Positions 7,373 through 14,421 of a stretch of 32,807 bases of DNA are shown here, piece by piece (the first letter of the stretch is position 1; every line of letters begins with the position of its first letter). The notes beneath the pieces were generated by a model. The model was not told the origin of the DNA and did not search any database. It saw nothing but the letters and a program-made list of their open reading frames with translations. Where the stretch lies: the NCBI RefSeq assembly GCF_014596445.1, contig NZ_MECL01000104.1, positions 1-32,807 of the forward strand, given 5' to 3'. A program made the position numbers and the translations under genes. This stretch comes from Streptomyces sp. CBMA29 (GTDB taxonomy: Bacteria; Actinomycetota; Actinomycetes; Streptomycetales; Streptomycetaceae).

Positions 7373-8356
7373 ATGCAGCCACGGAACATGTCCATGAGCG
7401 GCGTGGTCGACCTCGCCGCGGTGAAGGCGGCCGGTGAGGCCAAGGTGAAGGCCGAGCAGGCCAGGGCGCAGCGGCAGGACCCCGCGAACGCCGACGCCCA
7501 CACCGCTTCGCCGCTCGTCATCGAGGTGACCGAGGAGACCTTCGAGAGCGACGTCCTCCAGCGCTCCGCCGAAGTCCCGGTCGTCATCAGCTTCTGGGCC
7601 GACCAGGCCGACGCGAGCAAGCAGCTCAACGCGGTACTGGAACGGCTCACCGCCGAGTACCACGGGCGCTTCGTCCTCGCCACCGCCGAGGTCTACGCCA
7701 ACCAGACGCTCTTCCAGCAGTTCGGTGTCCAGGGAGTGCCCGCGGTCTTCGCGGTGCTGGCCGGGCAGGCCATGCCGCTCTTCCAGGGCAGCGCGCCGGA
7801 GGACCAGATCACCGAAGTGCTCGACCAGTTGATCGCCGTCGCCGAGCAGCGCTTCGGCATCGTCGGCCCCGAGGTGGACACGGACGCCGCCGCCGAGGGC
7901 GCGGCTCCGGCCGCCGAGGCGCCGCCGCGCCCTGCCACCCCGCAGGAGCTGGCGCTGTCCGCCGCGCACGACGCGCTGGACGCCGGTGACCTGGGCGGCG
8001 CCATCCAGGCGTACCGCACGGTGCTCTCCGGTGAGCCGGGCAACCCCGAGGCCAAGCTGGGCCTGGCCCAGGCCGAGCTGCTCGACCGCGTCCAGGACGC
8101 CGACCAGCAGGCGGTCCGCGAGGCCGCCGCCGCGTCACCCTCCGACGTCACCGCGCAGCTCGCCGCGGCCGACCTCGATCTGGTGGGCGGTCATGTGGAG
8201 GACGCCTTCTCGCGTCTGGTGGACACCGTGCGCCGCACCGCGGGCGACGACCGCGACGCCGTACGCGTACGGCTGCTGGAGCTGTTCGAGGTCATCGGCC
8301 CCGACGACCCCCGGGTGGTCGCCGCGCGTACGGCGCTGATCAGAGTCCTCTTCTGA
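7373..8356 (+). CDS. YbbN/CnoX-like thioredoxin-fold TPR protein lacking the CxxC motif
   Basis: This is a 327-residue cytoplasmic protein with a thioredoxin fold (about 45-155) followed by an Ala/Pro linker and a TPR-like region (about 185-325, 'HDALDAGDLGGAIQAYRTVL'). The architecture matches E. coli YbbN (CnoX), a holdase that cooperates with GroEL and DnaK. The usual WCxxC active site is replaced by Trp75-ADQAD, with no cysteine, so it cannot do dithiol redox chemistry and probably acts as a chaperone or adaptor. The cis-proline motif 'GVQGVPAVFAV' is retained. ATG 7373 follows GGGGGGAGGA. An upstream in-frame start at 7253 would extend through the divergent promoter and is rejected. The S. 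coelicolor homologue, as I recall, is annotated as a thioredoxin. Confidence 0.9.
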   Translation: MQPRNMSMSGVVDLAAVKAAGEAKVKAEQARAQRQDPANADAHTASPLVIEVTEETFESDVLQRSAEVPVVISFWADQADASKQLNAVLERLTAEYHGRFVLATAEVYANQTLFQQFGVQGVPAVFAVLAGQAMPLFQGSAPEDQITEVLDQLIAVAEQRFGIVGPEVDTDAAAEGAAPAAEAPPRPATPQELALSAAHDALDAGDLGGAIQAYRTVLSGEPGNPEAKLGLAQAELLDRVQDADQQAVREAAAASPSDVTAQLAAADLDLVGGHVEDAFSRLVDTVRRTAGDDRDAVRVRLLELFEVIGPDDPRVVAARTALIRVLF

Positions 8357-8396
8357 GGCGGCCGGGCGGCTGAACGGGGCGCTCCGCCGAGTTGAC

Positions 8397-8417
8397 CCGG
8401 CGGTCAGTTACCGCCGG
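8397..8417 (+). terminator. terminator hairpin after the ybbN-like gene
   Basis: CCGGCGGT (8397-8404) pairs perfectly with ACCGCCGG (8410-8417) around a five-base loop, 40 bases after the stop codon. No U-run follows, as is usual in streptomycetes. Confidence 0.6.
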
Positions 8418-8460
8418 TTCCCCGAGTGCCCGCCCCGGTTTTACTCAGAGATTTAGCGAC

Positions 8461-8505
8461 ACGGCGACCGCACTTTATCAAACCGTGACAATGGGCGGTC
8501 GCCGT
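8461..8505. repeat. inverted repeat with 11-bp arms and a 23-base AT-rich loop
   Basis: ACGGCGACCGC at 8461-8471 is exactly complementary to GCGGTCGCCGT at 8495-8505. The loop (8472-8494) is unusually AT-rich for this genome. It could be a transcript stem-loop or a binding site for a large regulator. Confidence 0.7.
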
Positions 8506-8630
8506 TACCTCCGGTAAGGAATCAGCGCCGTTTCGGCCGCTGATGTTCTTTATGTCGGATTTACTTGCCACGACCTTCCTCACTCTGCGTGAAATCGCTC
8601 CATCCGGGGCGCACGGCCGTGACACCCATC

Positions 8631-8648
8631 CGTTACTCGCTAGTAACG
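8631..8648. promoter_or_regulatory. 7-bp-arm palindrome, possible operator
   Basis: CGTTACT and AGTAACG flank a four-base centre (CGCT). The form GTTACT-N4-AGTAAC suits a dimeric regulator of TetR or similar type. It is about 380 bases before the DUF6230-like gene. Confidence 0.5.
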
Positions 8649-9028
8649 AGCCCCTTGTGCGGCGCTCCCGAATGGTCCACGATCGGCCAAGCTCGGTCCG
8701 TTGCCACAGCCCGACCGCCAGTCGGCGCCACGGTCCGCGGGTCCCCGCCGAGTGGGTGCGTACGGCTCATGCCGCCGCTCCGGGACAGGGGGGTCTTCGT
8801 CTACCGGCGGAGCCTGTCCAGCAGGTTGCGCGAGAGCGTGGCCAGTGGTTGTCGCTCGGGGGTGATCGCCGAAGGTTCGGACACCGCCGTCCGTACTCCT
8901 TACTTCTTCGTAGGGAGGGACGGTCCGCCGATCACCGGCGCTCTCCTTCCCGAGGACGTAGCACTTCTCCCATCCCAGGCCAGGACCCGAACATCCGGCC
9001 GGAGATGTACGTCCGAGAAGGAGGAAAA

Positions 9029-9655
9029 ATGGAGTCGCTCGTTCGTGGCGGTACCAGATGGCGGCGGTTCGCCGTCGTCATGGTGCCGAGTGTCGCGGCT
9101 ACGGCCGCGGTAGGTATAGCCATCGCTCAGGGCGCGCTCGCCGCGTCCTTCAGCGTGTCGGGTCAGCAGTTCAAGGTGACGGCGGAGCACCTGGACGGCA
9201 CCGGCTTCGAGCAGTACGGCGCGCTGGACGTTCAGCACGGTGGCAAGTACATCCCGGTCGCGGTGTCGGCGTTCACGGACGCCACCATCAACGGCCTGTG
9301 CCAGTCCGTGGTCGTCCCGACGCCGATCGGTGATGTCACGCTCAAGCTGACGGCCGGCAAGGACCCGAAGAAGCCGGTTGTGGCACACAACCTCTACATC
9401 GACCTCGACCAGCTCGACGCCGATGCGGAGTTCCAGAACATCAACATCGGCGTCGCGGCCGGTGACAGTCACAAGGGTCCTGGCATCAAGGACAAGGACG
9501 CGACGGACCCGGGCTCGTTCGCGCAGGAGGCCGACCGGGCCATCCTCGACGGCGTGCACCAGACCGCCTGGGCCACCAGCGCGGGCACCTTCAAGCTCGC
9601 GGGCCTCAGCCTCGGCGTCAAGAAGGGCTCCGGCGCCGGAGTGGAGTGCTACTAA
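9029..9655 (+). CDS. secreted DUF6230-like protein (often annotated 'cholesterol esterase')
   Basis: This 208-residue exported protein has a ribosome site AGAAGGAGG just before ATG 9029. The N-terminus is basic (RGGTRWRRF), followed by a hydrophobic stretch (about 14-38) ending GALAA, a likely signal peptide. The mature part is beta-rich ('SFSVSGQQFKVTAEHLDGTG', 'PVVAHNLYIDLDQLDADAEF') with cysteines at 'NGLCQSV' and at the penultimate residue (ECY), which could form a disulfide. Streptomyces homologues carry the label cholesterol esterase, but I see no Gly-x-Ser-x-Gly lipase nucleophile, so I do not support an esterase function. It is followed by a DUF6114-like membrane protein and a second secreted protein, an association I recall as conserved in streptomycetes. 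Confidence 0.85.
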   Translation: MESLVRGGTRWRRFAVVMVPSVAATAAVGIAIAQGALAASFSVSGQQFKVTAEHLDGTGFEQYGALDVQHGGKYIPVAVSAFTDATINGLCQSVVVPTPIGDVTLKLTAGKDPKKPVVAHNLYIDLDQLDADAEFQNINIGVAAGDSHKGPGIKDKDATDPGSFAQEADRAILDGVHQTAWATSAGTFKLAGLSLGVKKGSGAGVECY

Positions 9656-9671
9656 GCACCGCCTGAGTGGT

Positions 9672-9704
9672 CCGGGTGAGCCGCGCGGGACGCGGCTCAC
9701 CCGG
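9672..9704 (+). terminator. 14-bp hairpin between the first two genes of the envelope trio
   Basis: CCGGGTGAGCCGCG (9672-9685) pairs perfectly with 9691-9704 around the loop CGGGA. It starts 17 bases after the DUF6230-like stop. It probably ends most transcripts there or stabilises their 3' ends, giving more of the first gene's mRNA than of the downstream two. Confidence 0.75.
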
Positions 9705-9754
9705 CGCCACCGATCGATCTCTCAGCAAATGCCAGTCCCAGGGAGCTGTTTCCT

Positions 9755-10357
9755 ATGAGCGCCGAGTCAACAGGACTGAGTGCCCGGATCCGTTATTGGC
9801 GGCTGTCGTTCCGCCACTGGCGTTGGGGGCGCCCGTTCTGGGCGGGTCTGCTGACCCTCCTCGCCGGAGTGCCGATCGCCTACTTCCCGTACGCGAACCT
9901 CACACTCGGCCAACTGACCGTCCGGATGGCGACGACCGCGGGCTCCGGCTCGCTGATCATCGGTGTCCTGCTGTTCGTGCTCGGCCTCACCATGTGGTTC
10001 CAGAGCGCGGTACGCATCTTCGCCGGTGTCGCGTCGATCCTGCTCGCCCTGGTGTCGCTGGTGGTCTCCAACTTCGGCGGCTTCCTCGTCGGCTTCCTGC
10101 CCGCGCTGCTCGGCGGCGCGCTCGCCGTCTCCTGGGCGCCGGGTGTCCCGGCGACCGACGAGCCGGGCGAGAAGGCGGAGCTGCCCGACGGCGCCCCTGA
10201 GGGCGACGGGGACGAGAACACTCCGCCCACCCTGCCCGCGCAGTCCCAGGGGCCCCACGAGCCCGCTGAGACGTACGGACAGCCCGAGCCGGTCCACGCC
10301 GGAGCGCGGCCCGACGAAGAGAACACCGAGGAGAACGGGAGGCACCGTGCTGGGTGA
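9755..10357 (+). CDS. DUF6114-like integral membrane protein
   Basis: This 200-residue protein has four predicted transmembrane helices in the first 130 residues (about 28-46, 68-86, 88-106 and 110-128). A charged Asp/Glu/Pro-rich tail of about 70 residues follows and is probably cytoplasmic or disordered. The N-terminus 'FRHWRWGRPFWAGLLTLLAGVPIAYFPY' is typical of DUF6114 membrane proteins. The ATG follows AGGGAG. The 3' end overlaps the next gene by 11 bases, implying coupled translation and a shared role with it. There are no catalytic motifs. Its likely function is a membrane partner of the flanking secreted proteins, which is inference from gene order only. Confidence 0.87.
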   Translation: MSAESTGLSARIRYWRLSFRHWRWGRPFWAGLLTLLAGVPIAYFPYANLTLGQLTVRMATTAGSGSLIIGVLLFVLGLTMWFQSAVRIFAGVASILLALVSLVVSNFGGFLVGFLPALLGGALAVSWAPGVPATDEPGEKAELPDGAPEGDGDENTPPTLPAQSQGPHEPAETYGQPEPVHAGARPDEENTEENGRHRAG

Positions 10358-11690
10358 CGACGCTCAGCAGGCCGAGAGCGACGGGTCCCGTAACCGGGGC
10401 ACCTCGGGACCGCGGCACGCGGCTCCCCGCAAGTCCCTGCTGACCAAACTGCACGTGCCCGCCGGGAAGGCGGTCGCCCTGGCCGCGATGCCCACGGCCG
10501 TGCTGATGGGCATGGGCTTCACGCCGCATCTCGCGCAGGCCGACGAGATGCCCAAGAACCCGTACAAGCCCGGCCCTTGCGTGACCCAGTCGGACACCCC
10601 GAGCCCTTCGGCCTCCGCCACCAAGAGCGCGGCGGACGGCAAGGCCACGGACAAGCCGGGCGGGCAGGAGTCGCCGAAACCGACGACCAGCCCGACCCCT
10701 TCGGCGAGCCCCGACGCGCCCGCGCCGACCGAGTCGGCGAAGGCGCCCTCGTCGGACGGCGCCGACAGCAAGACGGACGACAAGGCCGACGGCACGACGG
10801 ACGGCAAGTCCGGCGCGGCGGCCACACCGAGCGCCACCCCGAGCCCGACCAAGTCGGTCAACCCGTGGGACCCGCTGGGCCTCGGCGACCTGGTGAGCGG
10901 GCTGCTCGGCGGCGGCAAGACCCCGACCGCGACGCCCACCACCCAGGCCCCGCAGCCGGACCCGGCGCCGACGACCGCGAAGCCCGAGCCGAGCACGTCG
11001 CCGTCGGCGAGCGCGCCCGCCAAGGGCGACGACCCGGTGGGCACGGTCGGCAAGACCGTCAAGGACACCGTCGACACCGCCACGAGCGGTCTCGACAAGA
11101 CGGTCAAGGACACCAAGGACGCGGCCAAGGACGCGAAGGACGCCAAGGACAAGGCGTCGCCCAGTGCCACCCCGAGCGCGGGCGGCACCGGCGACCCGCA
11201 GTCCTTCCCGTGCCCGGTGTACGACGCGCAGGCGCTCGCCGACGCCGATGTCGAGCAGGGCATACCGCTGCTGCCCGACACCCCGTGGGTCCTGAAGACC
11301 ACCAAGCTGTCCCTGCACGGCCTGGCGTACCACGGCATAGTCAAGGTCAAGACGCACAACGGCACGGTGAAGGACGTCCTGAAGTTCACCGTCTCCGGCA
11401 TCGACATCGACAATCTGCACCAGATAGTCGACGGCCCCAAGGGCACGAAGACGAACGTCGAGGCGGCCAAGGGCTCCACCTCGACGTTCACCAACGGCAC
11501 GGTGACGCTCTACACCGAGTCCCTCAGCGGCAATCTCCTCGGGCTGATCCCCATCACCTTCACCCCGAAGGCGCCCCCGCCGCTGACCCTCCCCGAACTG
11601 TTCTTCACCAACGCCACCGTCATCCAGGCGGCCCAGTTCGGCGGCACCCTGCACGTCCCCGGGATGCACATCTACGGCAGCGCCGGCTAG
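10347..11690 (+). CDS. secreted protein with long disordered linker and conserved C-terminal domain
   Basis: GTG 10347 is chosen because GGGAGG precedes it and it overlaps the upstream stop; the frame is open further upstream but lies inside the DUF6114-like gene. The 447-residue product has a signal peptide (about 30-63, ending HLAQA). Cys78 follows soon after the predicted cleavage site. Residues 79-288 are a Ser/Pro/Thr/Lys/Asp-rich low-complexity linker including an amphipathic KDTKDAAKDAKDAKD repeat like those of LEA proteins. Cys289 then begins a C-terminal domain of about 160 residues, beta-rich and ending in 'TLPELFFTNATVIQAAQFGG' and 'LHVPGMHIYG'. I do not recognise an enzymatic motif. 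It is probably a cell-surface or wall-spanning protein working with the two genes before it. A strong terminator follows. Confidence 0.85.
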   Translation: MLGDDAQQAESDGSRNRGTSGPRHAAPRKSLLTKLHVPAGKAVALAAMPTAVLMGMGFTPHLAQADEMPKNPYKPGPCVTQSDTPSPSASATKSAADGKATDKPGGQESPKPTTSPTPSASPDAPAPTESAKAPSSDGADSKTDDKADGTTDGKSGAAATPSATPSPTKSVNPWDPLGLGDLVSGLLGGGKTPTATPTTQAPQPDPAPTTAKPEPSTSPSASAPAKGDDPVGTVGKTVKDTVDTATSGLDKTVKDTKDAAKDAKDAKDKASPSATPSAGGTGDPQSFPCPVYDAQALADADVEQGIPLLPDTPWVLKTTKLSLHGLAYHGIVKVKTHNGTVKDVLKFTVSGIDIDNLHQIVDGPKGTKTNVEAAKGSTSTFTNGTVTLYTESLSGNLLGLIPITFTPKAPPPLTLPELFFTNATVIQAAQFGGTLHVPGMHIYGSAG

Positions 11691-11710
11691 CCCGAAGCCT
11701 CCCGCACGCC

Positions 11711-11764
11711 CGACGCCGCGCGGCCCGTACCCCGTTCAGCAGGGGTACGGGCCGCGCGGCGTCG
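11711..11764. terminator. strong bidirectional terminator between convergent genes
   Basis: Perfect 23-bp arms (11711-11733 and 11742-11764) flank an eight-base loop. The hairpin sits between the secreted protein gene (+) and pyruvate kinase (-), ends 15 bases from the pyk stop, and serves both directions. Confidence 0.92.
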
Positions 11765-11778
11765 ACAGGGAGCGGCGG

Positions 11779-13197
11779 TCAGTCGCCGAGGTGGTGGACG
11801 CGGACGAGGTTGGTGGTGCCGGGGACGCCCGGGGGGGAACCGGCGGTGATGATGACGGTGTCGCCCTTGGCGTACTCGGAGAGCTTGAGCATCTCGCGGT
11901 CGACGAGCTCGACCATGGCGTCGGTGTTGTCGACGTGCTCGACCACGAAGGACTCCACACCCCAGGTCAGCGCGAGCTGGTTGCGGGTGGCGGGGTCGGT
12001 GGTGAAGGCCAGGACCGGCTCGGGCACGCGGTAGCGGGCCAGGCGGCGGGCGGTGTCACCGGACTTGGTGAAGGCGACCAGGGACTTGGCGTCCAGGAAG
12101 TCGCCCAGCTCGGCGGCGGCCCGCGCCACGGCGCCGCCCTGGGTGCGCGGCTTCTTGCCGGGGGCCAGCGGCTGGAGCCCGCGGCACAGCAGCTCCTCCT
12201 CGGCGGCCACGACGATCCGCGACATCGTCTTGACGGTCTCGATCGGATACTTGCCGACCGACGACTCGGCGGACAGCATGACCGCGTCCGCGCCGTCCAG
12301 GATCGCGTTGGCCACGTCGGACGCCTCGGCGCGCGTCGGCCGCGAGTTGGTGATCATCGACTCCATCATCTGGGTCGCCACGATCACCGGCTTGGCGTTG
12401 CGCCGGCACATCTCGACCAGCCGCTTCTGCACGACCGGCACCTGCTCCAGCGGGTACTCCACGGCGAGGTCGCCGCGCGCCACCATCACCGCGTCGAACG
12501 CCGCGACGACGCTCTCCATGTTCTCGACCGCCTGCGGCTTCTCCACCTTGGCGATGACCGGGACGCGGAGTCCCTCCTCGTCCATGACGCGGTGCACGTC
12601 ACGGACGTCCTTGGCGTCGCGCACGAAGGACAGCGCGACCATGTCGACGCCCATCCGCAGCGCGAACCGCAGGTCGTCGATGTCCTTCTCCGACAGGGCC
12701 GGCACGTTCACCGCGGCGCCCGGCAGGTTGATGCCCTTGTGGTCGGAGATCACGCCGCCCTCGACCACGAGCGTGCGGACCCGCGGGCCCTCGACCTCGA
12801 TGACGCGCAGCGCCACGTTGCCGTCGTTGATCAGGATCGGGTCGCCCTTGGAGACGTCGCCCGGCAGACCCTTGTACGTGGTGCCGCAGATGGACTTGTC
12901 GCCCGCGACGTCCTCGACGGTGATGGTGAACTCGTCGCCCGCGATCAGCTCGACCGGTCCGTCGGCGAATTTGGCGAGGCGGATCTTGGGACCCTGGAGG
13001 TCGGCGAGGACTCCGATCGCCCGGCCGGTCTCGGCGGCGATCTTACGGACGCGCTGGTAGCGCTCCTCGTGCTCGGCGTGGCTGCCGTGACTGAAATTGA
13101 AACGGGCCACATTCATGCCCGCCTCGACCAACGACTTGAGCTGGTCGTAGGAGTCGACGGCGGGACCCAGGGTACAGACGATCTTGGCTCGGCGCAT
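11779..13197 (-). CDS. pyk: pyruvate kinase
   Basis: This is the last glycolytic enzyme, transferring phosphate from phosphoenolpyruvate to ADP. The 472 residues cover the whole family: 'KIVCTLGPA' at the N-terminus and 'MNVARFNFSHGSHAEH' follow, then the B domain. The catalytic segments 'VIAKVEKPQAVEN', 'VMVARGDLAVE' and 'ATQMMESMITNSRPTRAEASDVAN' are next, then the C-terminal allosteric domain. The ATG at 13197 has no ribosome site and lies just downstream of a TAGGAT -10 box, so the transcript is probably leaderless. Downstream of pta-ackA on the same strand, it has its own promoter. S. coelicolor, as I recall, has two pyruvate kinases, and this position corresponds to the second. Confidence 0.97.
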   Translation of the reverse strand: MRRAKIVCTLGPAVDSYDQLKSLVEAGMNVARFNFSHGSHAEHEERYQRVRKIAAETGRAIGVLADLQGPKIRLAKFADGPVELIAGDEFTITVEDVAGDKSICGTTYKGLPGDVSKGDPILINDGNVALRVIEVEGPRVRTLVVEGGVISDHKGINLPGAAVNVPALSEKDIDDLRFALRMGVDMVALSFVRDAKDVRDVHRVMDEEGLRVPVIAKVEKPQAVENMESVVAAFDAVMVARGDLAVEYPLEQVPVVQKRLVEMCRRNAKPVIVATQMMESMITNSRPTRAEASDVANAILDGADAVMLSAESSVGKYPIETVKTMSRIVVAAEEELLCRGLQPLAPGKKPRTQGGAVARAAAELGDFLDAKSLVAFTKSGDTARRLARYRVPEPVLAFTTDPATRNQLALTWGVESFVVEHVDNTDAMVELVDREMLKLSEYAKGDTVIITAGSPPGVPGTTNLVRVHHLGD

Positions 13198-13204
13198 GGG
13201 CGCT

Positions 13205-13237
13205 ATCCTATCGGTTTGTTCCGCTCCGGAATATTCC
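13205..13237 (-). promoter_or_regulatory. pyk promoter region with 10-bp palindrome
   Basis: On the minus strand TAGGAT (13210-13205) lies seven bases before the pyk ATG, the spacing of a leaderless promoter. The perfect palindrome GGAATATTCC (13228-13237) lies where a -35 box would be and is AT-rich for this genome, so it may be an operator. Confidence 0.5.
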
Positions 13238-13272
13238 AGGGGCGGTCGTGGCTGTGGGACGGTCAGCCATGC

Positions 13273-14421
13273 TTATTCGGTCGCCAGTACGTAAGTATCG
13301 CGGGCGATCTCCAGCTCTTCGTCAGTGGGCACCACCGCGACGGCCACCCGCGACGACGCCGCCGAGACCAGCCGGGCCGCAGTGCCGCGAACCGCGTTGC
13401 GTACAGGGTCCATAGTGACACCTAGATTGTCGAGACCCAACAAAGCCGCTTCGCGAACTGCGGCCGAATTCTCGCCGACGCCCGCCGTGAAGGCGATCGC
13501 GTCCACCCGGCCGAGCACCGCGCTGAAGGCCCCCACGTAGCGGCGGATGCGGTGCGCGTAGACGTCGAAGGCGAGCTGCGCCGCCCGGTCGCCCTCGGCC
13601 ATCCGGCGGCCGATCTCCCGCATGTCGTTGGCACCGCACAGGCCCAGCAGACCGCTGCGCTTGTTCAGCAGTGTGTCGATCTCGTCGGTGCCCATGCCGG
13701 CCACCCGCTCCAGGTGGAACACCACCGCCGGGTCGAGGTCGCCGGAGCGGGTGCCCATGACCAGGCCCTCAAGGGGCGTCAGGCCCATCGAGGTGTCCAC
13801 GCACACCCCGCCGCGCACCGCGGACGCCGACGCGCCGTTGCCCAGGTGCAGCACGATCACATTGACGTTGGCCGGTTCCCTGCCGAGCAGTCCCGCCGTC
13901 GCCCGCGAGACGAAGGCGTGCGAGGCGCCGTGGAAACCGTAGCGGCGGATGCCGTACCGGTCGGCGGTCGCCGCGTCGATCGCGTACCGCGCCGCGGCCT
14001 CCGGGATCGTCGAGTGGAAGGCCGTGTCGAAGACCGCGACCTGCGGCAGATCGGGCCGCAGCTCACGCGTCACCTTGATGCCGGTGATGTTGGCCGGATT
14101 GTGCAGAGGTGCCAACGGCACCAGCTCCTCGATCGCGGCCACCACCTCGTCGGTGATCAGCGTCGGCTCGGTGAACCGCGTACCGCCGTGCACCACCCGA
14201 TGGCCGATCGCCGCCAGTTGCGGCGAGTCAAGACCGAGCCCCTGCCCGTCCAGCTCCGTCGCCACCGTACGCAGCGCCGCCGCGTGGTCGGCCACCCCGC
14301 CGTCCTCACCGATCCGCTCCACCAGACCGGTCGCCAGCCGCGCGTGGTCGGTCATGTCCAGCAACTGGTACTTCACCGACGAGGAGCCGGAGTTGATGAC
14401 CAGCACACGGGTCGCGCTCAC
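13273..14421 (-). CDS. ackA: acetate kinase
   Basis: This enzyme converts acetyl phosphate and ADP to acetate and ATP, or the reverse, in acetate overflow and assimilation. The GTG start overlaps the pta stop as GTGA, so translation is coupled. The 382 residues include the nucleotide/phosphate motif 'VINSGSSSVKYQLLD' (8-22), Arg75 in GHRVVHGG, and the catalytic Asp132 in FDTAFH. His164 in YGFHG, His192 in LHLGNG and Arg225 in GTRSGDLD complete the active site of the acetate kinase family. Upstream in-frame sequence is the 3' end of pta in another frame. The stop is 75 bases before pyk. Confidence 0.97.
   Translation of the reverse strand: MSATRVLVINSGSSSVKYQLLDMTDHARLATGLVERIGEDGGVADHAAALRTVATELDGQGLGLDSPQLAAIGHRVVHGGTRFTEPTLITDEVVAAIEELVPLAPLHNPANITGIKVTRELRPDLPQVAVFDTAFHSTIPEAAARYAIDAATADRYGIRRYGFHGASHAFVSRATAGLLGREPANVNVIVLHLGNGASASAVRGGVCVDTSMGLTPLEGLVMGTRSGDLDPAVVFHLERVAGMGTDEIDTLLNKRSGLLGLCGANDMREIGRRMAEGDRAAQLAFDVYAHRIRRYVGAFSAVLGRVDAIAFTAGVGENSAAVREAALLGLDNLGVTMDPVRNAVRGTAARLVSAASSRVAVAVVPTDEELEIARDTYVLATE

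Larger units (their letters stand above)
8357..9028. other. 672-base intergenic region with several inverted repeats
   Basis: No credible gene is present: the longer frames lack ribosome sites and codon bias. The region is locally more AT-rich (about 8440-8580) than its surroundings. It contains a terminator-like hairpin (8397-8417), an 11-bp-arm inverted repeat (8461-8505) and a 7-bp-arm palindrome (8631-8648). It must also contain the promoter of the DUF6230-like gene, which I could not place with confidence. Confidence 0.7.

Noticed and set aside
8404..8625. Minus-strand frame of 73 residues in the ybbN/DUF6230 gap
   Set aside because: No ribosome site, no family resemblance, and it spans the terminator and an inverted repeat.
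9029..9655. Cholesterol esterase activity of the DUF6230-like protein
   Set aside because: No GxSxG nucleophile motif or hydrolase core is visible; the label appears to be inherited annotation.
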